Shown: positions 39,001 through 58,782 of the stretch, one piece after another
Layout of the letters: each line of letters opens with the position of its first letter
Numbering within the stretch: the stretch's first letter is position 1
Assembly: GCA_964019415.1 (NCBI GenBank)
Contig: OZ025870.1
Span: forward strand, 12,434,299 to 12,498,298
DNA: 64,000 nt
Reading direction: 5' to 3'
DNA from: Ianthella basta
Lineage: Eukaryota > Porifera > Demospongiae > Verongiida > Ianthellidae
Translations under genes and position numbers: made by a program
Notes under the pieces: model-generated
Database searches by the model: none
The model's input: the letters and a program-made list of their open reading frames with translations, nothing else
What the model was told of the DNA's origin: nothing

Positions 39001-41941
39001 CGCGCCCTTGTGTGTTAAATTAGCGAACGCCCTCGCGGCCATGTGATAACAGCAGGGGAAAAAGTTATGTTGAATATGCATGCCATCTGACAAATGTGTA
39101 TACATATATATAATATACTCAGTATACCTTGTCGTCAATTAAAGCGATGTTCAGGAAGTAACCAGGTAAGATGGAGCTGTCATTATTGATGTACTCCACT
39201 GCAAGGTGTGCCGCTGGGATTATACCTGCAGAATGTGAATAGGCGATACACGTCACTGCTTGACTGACAGTGCCTTCATTCAACATGTGTGTTATATTCA
39301 CTGAAACCCTTCAAGTTGAAATAATATATAGTGAAGGAACACATTGTACACTGAATCATTACAGGCTAGCAACTATAGCAATAATAGCAAAGCTAGCAAT
39401 AATAGTGGATAACACATTCAGATTCAAGTGCTCAAGCTGCAAACAGAGTATTTCAGTAATCCTCCAACAATCAGGTTATTAAGCAGAGGTACCAGTTAGT
39501 TCTACTTATCTCTCTATAGCTGAGACAGTAGGCACTGTCCTCACTAGAGAGGTGTCCTTATTTCAGAGGTAGTTTGGTACAAATATCTAAGTAGCTTGGA
39601 CAGTAGGCACTGCCCTCACTAGAGAGGTGTCCTTATTTCAGAGGTAGTTTGGTACAAATCTCTAAGTAGCTTGGACAGTAGGCACTGCATGCTCTCTTTA
39701 ACAGGTGTACATGTACACATGTCAAAGTTACTAAAGTGGAGGTGAGGAATTACAAGAAATCTAACATGAAAGGAATGGGACAGTCCTAGCTTGTTAGAAC
39801 TATTGAAACTATTGAGAACAACTATTGCAAAAATGTGCACGCATGGCTTCAGTCACGGACTACAATAGCTAGTATGGATAGTGACGAGGTAACTTGTCAG
39901 AGAGATATGCATGCAGAGAGAGCATCAACTGTGACCAGTGGCTACAGCACATGCACCTTCCTCTCTCTCAACCTGTATGTAGGCCCATGCAAAGCCCATC
40001 CCATGCTCATGCACATCATGCATGCAAACTACTTCAAGTTCACTTTCACTTCATTCTTCTCTTCCAGATCACCATTACACAGCACAGTATATAGGATTCA
40101 TAAAGAAGTAACAAGAAACAATTCATTCTCTGATGATCATTCATACATCAAACTACACTGTAAGTGACTTCACGCAACGTAACTGTAAGTACGTGACTTC
40201 AAGTAGGAAGCTATTCATATGAAGGGAAATTGCCGCACGGCTAATAATCACAACAAAGTACACAAACCCATTGAGCCATGCTGTTCCACCTGACTGAATG
40301 GCACTAAAGCAAACAATCCAGCTGTATCCTCATTCCCATATTCCAAATAAGGCAATGGGGACTAGCCGTGTTAGCAACATACCCCCATGTACATGTATGG
40401 ATTATGACTTCATACACACACCATAAGGCTGGAATGTTGGCTGGGAATAAACTTTGATGGACTTTAGAACGATCTGCCATTATTTTCGGAAGTTAAATTG
40501 TCTACATAATTTCATTATAGCATTATAAGTCTTGCATGCCCAACGTCTAAAGTGAAATCCACTAAATGCCATAATTAGATTATGGCTGTATGCATGGCTT
40601 TTATGGTCTACACATTGGCATGATGAAGAAATGCAACAATATATACCCCTCTAGCTGTATACGTACTGCTGCACACATGTGATGCTGTGTTTCCCATACC
40701 ATTCACTCTGCTGCTAGTAGCAGAATACAAGTCGCACACACGCTGAAGGCACACATTGCCACATAGCTATATAGATGTCAGATGCAACACACCAAATTTA
40801 TTAATAAAAACTAGCTCCATTTGAGACTTTTCAGGCTTGTAGTCGGAGAGACACAGTGGTGGGTGTGTAATTAGTTATACGTCAAGTGAAATCCACCAAA
40901 TGCCATAATTAGATTATGGCTTTTATGGGCTACACCAACATGAGATCTCTTATACATACATATTGACATGATGAAGAAATGCAACTATACACTCCTCTGT
41001 ACTGCTGCACATGTGATGCTGTGTTTCCCATAACATTCACTTTGCTGCTAGTAGCATGCAGAATACAAGTCGCACACACACTGAAGGCACACATTGCCAT
41101 AACTATAAATGTCACATGCAACACACCAAGTTTATAGAAAACCTAGCTCCATTTGACGAGATATGATCATGAGACCTTTCAGGATTGTAGCTGAAGAGAC
41201 ACAGTGGTGTCTACATAATTAGTGTCTGAAGGCTTATCTAGCAATTCTTAACAACCTCCTTCTGACTTCCTTCCTAGCTGGTTCAACAGTATTCTAACCT
41301 GTAGAACTGCATGTAGAACGAACCAAAATTCACTACACAGCAAGTCGTAGGCATTTTATACAGGATCGAAAGGCCCTCTTCGCTCGAAGCACGGCTAGCT
41401 TTGGAAACTGTATACTCCCGCTTTCGCATGGGAGGCTTCGCTTGCGAGGTCTTTGTACAGGAGTAGAGCTACAGTAACTTTCTTTTGCATTAGCTATATA
41501 CTGTGTACATTTTTAACAATACCGTACCATCATTCCTTTGCATTTTGAATGGTCGCCTGATTATGGACACTAAGAACACTCATTGGATTAGCTATATCAT
41601 TGCGCGCTGAAAGCAGTCGCTATAACGGGTTTAACATGTCGGTTTACCTCCAATACTAAACCTCCATCTTGCCCAAAGGTCCAGTGGTACCGGTAAAATC
41701 AGGTTTTATGCTACAAGAAGCGACCTTTCTATCTGTAGACTAACTGTGGCTGCATTATTCACACACACACATGCACATCACCTTGAAACGCACCTGAGCT
41801 GACGAATCCTCCGGAGCCGGAGTACAGAAAGGCGAGGTTCAAAACCACTCGTCCGTCCTTCATCTCCACTGCTTGCACAGTCCCAAACAGCGCGCAGGAG
41901 ATGAGGAGGATACGACACGACAAGACAGCCGTCAGCGACAT
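27871..41941 (-). CDS. GABA-B-like class C GPCR, copy C (15 exons, complete)
   Basis: Exons: 41941-41794, 39225-39128, 36528-36388, 35952-35782, 34944-34837, 34351-34286, 32709-32515, 31785-31525, 31424-31250, 30710-30581, 30234-30111, 30026-29790, 29074-28760, 28594-28421, 27957-27871. The sum is 2430 nt, 809 aa. Same architecture as B, and closest to it in the ligand domain (GCGCSVSSGP, ASSPVFSDKE, 65-codon exon 7). Exon 14 has one extra codon (KPSAAMPT). The last base of exon 12 is A, so that donor is TTA|gtaagt, weaker than G in the other copies. This copy has gathered most of the insertions in the window: intron 2 (37413-39050), intron 4 (about 35021-35715), and a duplicated block in intron 1 in which one unit resembles D and the other B. 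Helix exons 12-13 are almost unchanged from the other copies. Confidence 0.92.
28346..28420. repeat. (CA)n microsatellite touching the exon 14 donor, copy C
   Basis: Pure CA run ending directly at the exon boundary 28421. Confidence 0.95.
29440..29572. repeat. Tandem repeat of about 87 bp, one and a half units, intron 12 of copy C
   Basis: Same unit as in B (CAAACATTTGATGTACAG), here with little expansion. Confidence 0.85.
32068..32285. repeat. 75-bp tandem repeat, about three units, intron 7 of copy C
   Basis: Same unit and same intron as the six-unit array in copy B; only the copy number differs. Confidence 0.9.
32860..33090. repeat. (CA)n microsatellite, intron 6 of copy C
   Basis: Compound CA tract of about 230 bp; a second, shorter CA-rich stretch lies at 34160-34232 on the other side of the antisense exon 2 relic. 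Confidence 0.95.
33330..33880. repeat. Duplicated block of about 316 bp in intron 6 of copy C
   Basis: GAAAGAG.GAGT.TTTGTCA...TTCACT and the following GTGTACTGTGAAAG occur from 33335 and again from 33653; copy B has the block once (19440-19690). It lies just before the antisense exon 2 relic. Confidence 0.75.
33898..33994 (+). pseudogene. Antisense exon 2 duplicate inside intron 6 of copy C
   Basis: Counterpart of the plus-strand exon 2 relic in copy B, at the same place in intron 6. It is 97 bp, one T shorter in the run near its 3' end, so its frame is shifted there, but a GT follows it. The acceptor (TATAG) is kept. Copies A and D lack the whole block, their intron 6 being under 300 bp against 1.25-1.6 kb here. 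Confidence 0.78.
35021..35594. mobile_element. Unidentified insertion with promoter-like sequence in intron 4 of copy C
   Basis: The intron of copy B is continuous across this point (attatatgggtgtgttatactgtagtgcc), so about 700 bp including the palindrome were added. The left part holds GTTACTATGGCAAC (about 35029-35042), close to the RFX X-box palindrome. The right part is CpG-rich with TACTTCCGGTAG (ETS-like) and TGATGACGCAA (CRE-like). It may be a captured promoter and first exon of a host gene or the 5' end of a transposon. Confidence 0.5.
35327..35479 (-). CDS. Possible 50-aa first-exon reading frame in the intron 4 insertion
   Basis: Minus-strand ATG in good context (gacaATGGCGG) downstream of ETS-like and CRE-like sites, reading MAEKMSCDSGLKLDSSSCSG and on to a TAG at 35327. 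CTACAG|GTCGGC within it could be a splice donor, giving a 24-codon first exon. It matches no receptor exon and I do not recognise it. It may be chance. Confidence 0.2.
   Translation of the reverse strand: MAEKMSCDSGLKLDSSSCSGRFLQVGSGCGASAKRKLTHCQSQRFPEPCT
35595..35708. repeat. Palindromic MITE-like repeat with GGGCGCTTCGCGCCC core
   Basis: Outer ends TTAAATGCTG and CAGCATTTAA are exact inverses. The inner hairpin GGCACGAGGGCGC-TTC-GCGCCCTCGTGCC is perfect. It lies at the edge of the intron 4 insertion of copy C and shares only its core with the two palindromes in intron 2, so it belongs to a related but distinct subfamily. Confidence 0.78.
38331..38430. repeat. GC-rich palindrome with GGGCGCTTCGCGCCC core
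   Basis: Arms of about 48 bp pair around GGGCGC-TTC-GCGCCC; the outer parts read about aacatggccgcgagggcgct with its complement. It closes the first 620-bp unit of the intron 2 insertion. Confidence 0.75.
38949..39050. repeat. GC-rich palindrome with GGGCGCTTCGCGCCC core, second copy
   Basis: Starts GTTATCACATGG and ends CCATGTGATAAC, so the outer 12 bp are exactly inverted; the core hairpin is the same as at 38331. It ends the insertion. Confidence 0.78.
40545..41235. repeat. Tandem duplication of about 336 bp in intron 1 of copy C, with mosaic origin
   Basis: Both units start AAGTGAAATCCAC.AAATGCC (40549 and 40884). The first matches copy D (ctagctgtatacgtactgct, caaatttatt), the second matches copy B (gacatgagatctcttatac, agtagcatgcagaatac). 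B and D each have one unit. Confidence 0.85.
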
Positions 41942-41943
41942 GG

Positions 41944-42365
41944 CAGCGATCCTATTACAGCAGACGCATAGACACTCTCAATGACCGCTACGATTGTGAC
42001 TATTTGTGATTTAGATACAATTTACAGACCTTTTTGAGTCGCTTGTGCACGGGTATCCAGGAAACGCTCGCACGATATTATACGGATTCATACACATACT
42101 TACAGTATAATTGCAAAATCTAGTGTTGACATAGATTGCGAGCTAGAGATTTTATACAGCAATACTGCTTATGTTTATGTATATAATACCATGTTTTCGT
42201 CCGGTACCCGGTGCCGGTGTGGACAACCACCCCGAAAACGTCTGTATATGTATAGCATGCAGTTTCCGGCCTTACACTCGCCCGCGGTCCCCTCCTACGT
42301 GGTTTGTAATTATTTGCTTAGTCGATACCAAGCACCCCTCCACATACCACCGCTTTATATATATC
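41944..42365 (-). promoter_or_regulatory. Conserved upstream block, copy C (split by about 200 extra bp)
   Basis: Same two blocks as in B and D, but about 200 bp (roughly 42025-42245, containing GGTACCCGGTGCC) separate them. If the blocks work together this copy may be regulated differently. Confidence 0.5.
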
Positions 42366-42782
42366 ACGCTTCATTTTTGACAATAGAGCGGCAGACTTGC
42401 ATTTTGCATGGCATAAATTTACTCTATTTGTAGCTAGCACATTTTCCCGATGAAATGATTAAGCTCGATTTTCGAAAGTTCAAACAGCTGCTTTGCATGA
42501 TTATCTGCTTATTTACACAATGTCATCCTGTATATAATTCCTGCATGTTATGATAATTGGCTACTGATTGTGTGTATACCTTAAGTGTCATTGCAGTGGC
42601 TATATCTTAGACAGATTCCTTTGTACATGCTCCAGCAACATTCAGGAGGGGACGATTCATTATTAATCACAAAATATGCCAGCTGCGTAACGTGCTGGAC
42701 ATGTCAGCTATCATATTATAAACAACAGATAATGTGAAACAGTCCCTAATTAACATTATAAGACATAATTACTTAAACTGTA

Positions 42783-43205
42783 GTGCCTGTATTGTATGGG
42801 TGTATTATACTGTAGTGCCTGTATTATTCGTGTATCATACTGTAGTGCCTGTACTGTGTATCATACTGTAGTGCCTGTATTATTCGTGTATCATACTGTA
42901 GTGCCTGTATTATTCGTGTATCATACTGTAGTGCCTGTACTGTGTATCATACTGTAGTGCCTGTATTATTCGTGTATCATACTGTAGTGCCTGTATTATT
43001 CGTGTATCATACTGTAGTGCCTGTACTGTGTATCATACTGTAGTGCCTGTACTGTGTATCATACTGTAGTGCCTGTACTGTGTATCATACTGTAGTGCCT
43101 GTACTGCATGTGTATCATACTGTAGTGCCTGTATTATTCGTGTATCATACTGTAGTGCCTGTATTATTCGTGTATCATACTGTAGTGCCTGTATTATGGG
43201 TGTAT
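42783..43205. repeat. 26/30-bp minisatellite next to the orphan exon 4
   Basis: About 15 units of TGTATCATACTGTAGTGCCT followed by GTATTATTCG or GTACTG. The same word occurs once or twice at the matching place (intron 4, just after exon 4) in B, C and D, so a normal intron motif has expanded here. Confidence 0.92.
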
Positions 43206-43223
43206 CATATTTGGCTCACTCAC

Positions 43224-44425
43224 ACAGGAGAAGATGTGTTCATTCTGAGCAATGTATGCCACTTCAGTCCACTTAAAGTGGTCAATGAGAATTCCTTCCC
43301 CAAACGGGATAGGAGGCTCAGGGGGAATTGCTCGGAAGAAGTTGGGGTACCTCTCTTTGTCACTGAATACGGGAGAACTTGCGACATATGCCATCTGTGG
43401 AGAACAAGGGAAGGAATGGAGAGAATGCATGGGAAAGGAGAGAGGGGAAGGACAGAGAAAGGAGTGGTGTGGAGAGACAAACATGGCCTCAGTACATCTA
43501 GGTGCAGAGCTTGACCATGCATTGGACACATGTGTGAGACAGCTTCTCCATTTCATATCACTTTCAATTTCCATCTCATGCACATTCTTCACACATTCCT
43601 CGATCGTTCCCAATAATTCCTCGTACCTGTGCACCTTCACCTCCCATCTTCTTCCACACATTTTGAACATTCTAGCTGTTTCCCATAATTATATTCTTCA
43701 CTCCCTACACCCCTTCAGTAGTCAACTTCCCAAAGATCTCTATACCCTTCCCTATGCCTCTGCCACATTCCCTCCATCCCTCCACCTCCCATCTCCCTCC
43801 CTCCTGGTCCTTCTATCTCACCATTAAGGTGTTGAAGGTCCGTGGGATTTAATATTATGGGAGCTGACAAAGTCAAGGGTGAGTGAGGTAGAAAGCATGC
43901 AGGATGTGAAAGTGGGTAATAAAGACTGAGGAACATTATACCATAGCTACAATCTTGCACAATGAACCTAGCAGCTGCTACAACGTTTTTGCTACAATCC
44001 TGCCACAACCTTGCTATGTTTTGGCTGATCATTCATAAATCAAACTATACTCTAAGTGACTTCACGCAAGGTAGGAAGCTATTCATATGAAGGGAAAGTG
44101 CCACACAGCCACCAATTACAACACAGTACACAAACCCATTGAGCCATGCTGTTCCACCTCTGACTTAACAGCACTAATTATAAAGCAAACAATCCAGCTG
44201 TATCCTCCTTCCCATATTCCAAATAAGGCAATGGGGACTAGCCATGTTAGCTACATACCCCCATGTACATGTTATGACTTGATACACACAACATAAGGCT
44301 GGAATGTTGGCTGGGAATTAACTTTGGTGGATTTTTGAACAATCTGCCAGTAATTACAGCCGTTAAATTGTTCACATAATTTTATTATAGTGTTATAAGT
44401 CTTGCATGCCCAACGTCCAAATTTC
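43224..44425 (-). pseudogene. Relict receptor copy between C and D: intact orphan exon 4 plus exon 3 tail and intron scraps
   Basis: Positions 43394-43224 are a full-length, open exon 4 (171 bp; MAYVASSPVFSDKERYPNFF...) with good splice sites. It is followed upstream by intron 3 and the last ~23 bp of exon 3 (43844-43822). At about 43844 the sequence jumps into intron 2-like DNA and at about 44017 into intron 1-like DNA, so exons 1 and 2 and most of exon 3 are deleted. No exons 5-15 follow; instead a 30-bp minisatellite runs to the upstream flank of copy C. The exon is B/C-type (ASSPVF). Confidence 0.82.
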
Positions 44426-44464
44426 CCTTATAATTATATATGTTACGTATATAATATATAAATT

Positions 44465-45092
44465 CTTGACAAGAAAAAAGGTACTTACCTCTGCAATTGG
44501 ACGAAAAGTTGGAGGTTTGCCACTGTGCTGGAAGGCAAAAGACGTGGCTAGACTAACACCATGCCGGAATGTCACCGCGATGTAAGGGGGCAACAACATC
44601 ACCACGAGGGTGCACGAGTGCCATCTGGTCCCACGAAGTCTAGTCACGTCTTTTGTTACAGTTTATTTACCCATGCCACGATGCTTTCTCTGTTTTCGGG
44701 TGAAACCGACCTTTTAAACATCAACGCGGACGGATGGCACCGACCAATCGCGTACAACGTGGTTGCTTGGTGACATCTGGACGCTGCCCAGTGCTTCTGA
44801 TGAGGAGTGGGATTCTCCGAAAAGGCCTTCCAGCACAGTGGCAAACCTCCAACTTTTCGTCCAATTGCAGAGGTAAGTACCTTTTTTCTTGTCATTTACC
44901 TACTCCAGCTAGACGGAGTCAATTCTCGTTTGCTGACTGTTGCGCCCTTCGTGGGACCAGACAGCTGTGCCTACTGTTGCGCCCTTCGTGGGACCAGATG
45001 GCACTCGTGCACCCTCGTGGTGATGTTGTTGCCCCCTTACATTTCGGTGACATTCCGGCATGGTGTTAGTCTAGCCACGTCTTTTGTTACAA
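44465..45092. mobile_element. Foldback element with two inverted-repeat pairs replacing the 5' end of the relict copy
   Basis: Pair 1: 44468-44537 against 44824-44896 (GACAAGAAAAAAGGTACTTA and complement). Pair 2: about 44537-44645 against about 44976-45090 (GTGGCTAGACTAACACCATG and complement). The right side also repeats GCGCCCTTCGTGGGACCAGA in tandem. The middle (44646-44823) is CpG-rich and promoter-like. Both copies of pair 1 contain the strong donor-like GCAGAGGTAAGTACC facing outward. It has no coding frame that I recognise. Confidence 0.65.
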
Positions 45093-45104
45093 TATAAATT
45101 CTTT

Positions 45105-45370
45105 CTCCACATACCACCACTAGCACGTTTCATTTTTGAAGATAGAGCGACACGAATCGTCATAATAATGATAATAAGCTATAAAAACTAATTTAGATTT
45201 ATTTCTTTTAGATCCAGACTTGCATTCTGCATGGCATAAATTTACTCCATTTGTAGCTGGCACATTTTCCAGATGAAATGATTAAGTTCAAATTTCGAAA
45301 GTTCGAACAGTTGCTTTGCATGATTATCTGCTTATCTACATATCCTGTAATTCCTGCATATAATGTAATT
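45105..45370 (-). promoter_or_regulatory. Distal upstream block left over from the relict copy
   Basis: Matches the distal flank of copies B, C and D (CCACATACCACC, CAGACTTGCATTCTGCATGG, CACATTTTCCAGATGAAAT). The proximal promoter blocks and exon 1 are missing; the foldback element lies in their place. The same flank at C is 42345-42545 and at D 57310-57600. Confidence 0.6.
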
Positions 45371-46019
45371 GGCTACTGATTGTGGCATTCCTTGTCATTG
45401 CATTGGCGCGGCTGCGTGTTCTGTCTTCACTAATTCATTCCGTTAATTATATATTATTATTAACTTTCACAGCAATGAGAATATATTATTTAGTTCATTC
45501 GAACCAATCATTTTGTTCAACATAAACTGGCTTCTGTATTGAAGCAAGTAATGACAAATTCATATTTTATACACTGAAAAAGTTCAAATTTAGTATAATT
45601 ATTATAAGTGCTGTCCATGGTTTTATAAAATGAATGTAATATACAATGCAATTGTATTCAGAATTTCAAAAACAATTTTACAATGGTTGGTTGACGTGTC
45701 AGGGGGCCTCCAGGGACCACATGGACCTAAGTACACCTCCTCCAGGGGTGGCTGTGACAGTCTAGATTGAAGGGCCGGGCCGGCACACCATTTTGTCCAT
45801 GGCCAATATTACAGTGCACATGTATTGAAATACGTACTACATATGGCACAAGGAGTGATTAAAATTTCCTGATAAATTCCGGCCATTATATCGATGCAGC
45901 GCTGCATCATGCAGTAAAATTATCCTTTGGTGTAGTGGCCCCTCTACATGTACAATTAGATATTCCCTTATAGCAGTATTGCATGTATCCAATTAATGTT
46001 TGCTCTCATTTTTGCATTA

Positions 46020-46115
46020 CAGCCAGCAAGGGCCTTCACTTTAACCTTGCGGGTCTCAAAGGCAAGATAGAGTCCCACCCAGAGATATATACACACTCTT
46101 GTACAACACAAAGAC
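46020..46115 (-). pseudogene. Exon 13 scrap inserted in a spacer
   Basis: About 95 bp nearly identical to the middle of receptor exon 13 (helix 5 to the third inner loop), including the run for ETRKVKVKALA, with a short TA-repeat expansion inside. The same spacer sequence near copy E (about 58185) lacks it: flanks ctctcatttt and aattgcattgcaaaatgtcatg are continuous there. It therefore looks like templated filler pasted in at a break, not the remains of a gene in place. Confidence 0.7.
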
Positions 46116-46321
46116 AAAATTGCATTGCAAAATGTCATGCCGTACACACAAGGGATACACACACACCCGCATGCATGGCTTATAGGACACACTCCTTCCC
46201 TGTCTTCTACACACACACTTTTATGATTTACAAAATGCTGAAAACAGTTGTACATGGTGATGTGTTCGTAATTGTTGATGAAAAGCTGCGACCAACTCTT
46301 AGTCGATGCTTCAAACTTTCT

Positions 46322-46405
46322 TCATGGGTGAGACTGACAGACATCCTCACGACTGTCCCGGATGGTCACCCTCCGGTCTCTCATCTCGAGGGCACTCCCA
46401 TTGCT
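46322..46405 (-). pseudogene. Orphan E-type exon 15 with intron 14 remnant
   Basis: An 84-bp open exon with acceptor and TGA stop, differing from exon 15 of copy E by very few bases (VTIRDS against VTIQDS). It is followed upstream (46406-46740) by E-type intron 14 up to a short CA tract, where the sequence switches to the 3' flank of copy D. The rest of that gene is absent. This is the 3' end of a deleted E-type receptor. Confidence 0.78.
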
Positions 46406-47188
46406 CTGAAGAGGCAAGGTGAGGCATGCAAGGCAAAAGGAATATGGTCACAGGCTTTAATCAATCATTATAGTAACAGTGCAATGTTTCTGTCTGTGCT
46501 AGCTGGTTGAGCCAATCGCAAGTCCTACAGTCAGTGGATGAGTTTGCTCTGAAGAGACAAGGTAGGCGAGGTAAGAAGATGAGCGGTACTAGTGTAGCCT
46601 GGCCTTTCATGATGACATTTAATGGTATACAATATCTACGTACTTGGTTAGCTGTATTAGAGAATGCTACATTGCAAGGGACTTATAGGGACACTGTGAA
46701 ATAAAGACACCTCTCTAAGGAGAACAGTGTTACTGCACACACACACCATGCAACTACTAGTAGCACAAACACTCTACTTGTACTTGGGGTAGTTACCCTC
46801 TGTAACTTGCACTGGTAGTCTTTCCCTATGGTATGTAACACTGGTGGATGTATAGATACATCACATGCAATAAATTGCAAATTTTGCTGTGTGCAGGGTC
46901 TTAAAATAATAAAGAATGCTAATACTACACAAATGCACAACCTTACATTGCAATCATGGTTGCAGTGAGTCATGTAAAATATTGTGAATCATGCTTAGAG
47001 CAAGCACATATACCCAATCACACAAGTGGACAAAGAAATAGATTATATAATACACTCATACTTTCCTAGCTCCAGTACATGCCATTATGTCGGCTATCGA
47101 CAAAATGTTTCTAATGCACATAATACATATTAATTAAGTAATGACTTTGCATATTGCATGAAAACTGTTAGCCTTCTTCAAAGGCACT

Positions 47189-57133
<9,945 letters not shown>

Positions 57134-57345
57134 GGCAGCGAACATATTCCGTAGACGCATCGACACTCTCAATGACCGCTACGATTGTGACTATTTGTGA
57201 TTTAGTTATATCATTTATGTATAACATGCAGTTTCCGGCCTTACACTCGCCCGCGGTCCCTCCTACGCGGTTTGTAATTACTTGCATGGCCGATCCCAAG
57301 CACCCCTCCACATACCACCGACAGCACGTTTCATTATTGACAATA
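57134..57345 (-). promoter_or_regulatory. Conserved upstream block, copy D
   Basis: Carries both blocks in the same order and spacing as copy B. Copy A has no recognisable counterpart upstream of its signal exon. Confidence 0.55.
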
Positions 57346-57599
57346 GAGCGGCACGAATTGTTATAATAAAGATAATTACCTATAAACCTAATTTAGATTC
57401 ATTTCTTTTAAGATTCCGACTTGCATTCTGCATGGCATAAGTTTACTCTATTTGTAGCTAGCCCATTTTCCAGATGAAATGATTAAGCTCGAACTTCGAA
57501 AGTTCGAAAAGCTGCTTTGCATGATTATCTGCTTATTTACATAATTATCCTGTAATTCCTGCATGTTGTGACAATTGGCTACTGATTGTGTGTATACCT

Positions 57600-58418
57600 T
57601 GTCATTGCATTGGCTGCGTGTATTGTCTTCACCAATTAATCCCATTAATTATTATTATTTCACAGCAATGAGAATATTTAGTTCATTATTACCAGTCATT
57701 ATGTTCAACATAAACTGGCTTCTATATGTATTGAAATACGCGAAGCATGTAATAGCAAGTTCATTATTTTTATACACTGAAAAAGGTTCGAATTTAAATA
57801 ATAATTATTATTATTGCTGTGCATGGTTTTATAAAATAAATATAATATACAATGCAATTGTATGCAGAATTTCAAAAACAATTTTACGATGGTTGGCCGA
57901 CATGTCGGGGGCCTCCAGGGACCACACATGGACCTAAGTACACCTCCTCCAGGGGTGGTTGTGACGGTCTAGATCGAAGGGGCCGGGGGCCCATGGCCAT
58001 TATTGCAGAGCACATGTATTGAAATACTACATACAGCACAATCAGTGATTAAAATTTCCTGATAAATTCCATGATATCAATGCAGCTGCACCATGCATAC
58101 AGTATAATTATCCTTTGGTGTAGTGGCCCCTCTACATGTACAATTAGATATTCCCTTATAGCAGTATTAAGTTTGCTCTCATTTTGCAGAAAATTGTAAA
58201 TTGCATTGCAAAATGTCATGCTGTACACACACGGGATACACACACGCATACACACACACACGCATGACTTATAGGACACACTCCTTCCCTGTCTTCTACA
58301 CACACTTTTATGACTTACAAAAATGCTGAAAACAGTTGTACATGGTGATGTGTTTGAAATTGAAGAGTTAATGCATGAAAAGCTGCAAACAACTGTTAGT
58401 GGGTGCTTCAAACTTTCT
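57600..58418. other. 3' flank of copy E / spacer to copy D
   Basis: Matches 45400-46320 upstream of the relict copy, including a GC-rich conserved stretch (GGGGGCCTCCAGGGACCAC, then ACCTCCTCCAGGGGTGG). Sequence shared by both E-type 3' flanks probably includes the 3' UTR. No coding frame of its own is supported. Confidence 0.55.
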
Positions 58419-58741
58419 TCATGGGTGAGACTGACAGACATCCTCACGACTGTCCTGGATGGTCACCCTCCGGTCTCTCATCTCGAGGGCACTCCCATTG
58501 CTCTGAAGAGACAAGGTAGGTGAGGTAAGAAGATGAGCGGTACTAGTGTAGCCTGGCCTTTCATGATGACATTTAATGGCATACAATATTTAGGTACTTG
58601 GTTAGCTGTATTAAAGAATGCTACATACAAGGGACTTAGGGACACTGTGAAATAAAGACACCTCTCTAAGAAGGACAGTGTTTACTGCACACACATCACA
58701 TACATACACCACGCACACATGCACACACGCACGCATGCACG

Positions 58742-58782
<41 letters not shown>

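Larger units (their letters stand above)
37413..39050. mobile_element. 1.6-kb composite repeat insertion in intron 2 of copy C
   Basis: Absent from the matching intron of B, where flanks gagcatgtgatcaaa and agcagggaaaa are nearly adjacent. It is built of two diverged units of about 206 bp (from 37425 and 37631, each starting GTTACATGA.GAA.CCATAC) and two diverged units of about 620 bp (about 37806-38430 and 38430-39050), each ending in a GC-rich palindrome. No open coding frame of note. The family is not recognised; it is probably a non-autonomous DNA element inserted or amplified in tandem. Confidence 0.65.

Noticed and set aside
42783-43205. Regular short repeats considered as a CRISPR-like array
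   Set aside because: Units are directly joined with no unique spacers, and the context is animal nuclear DNA.
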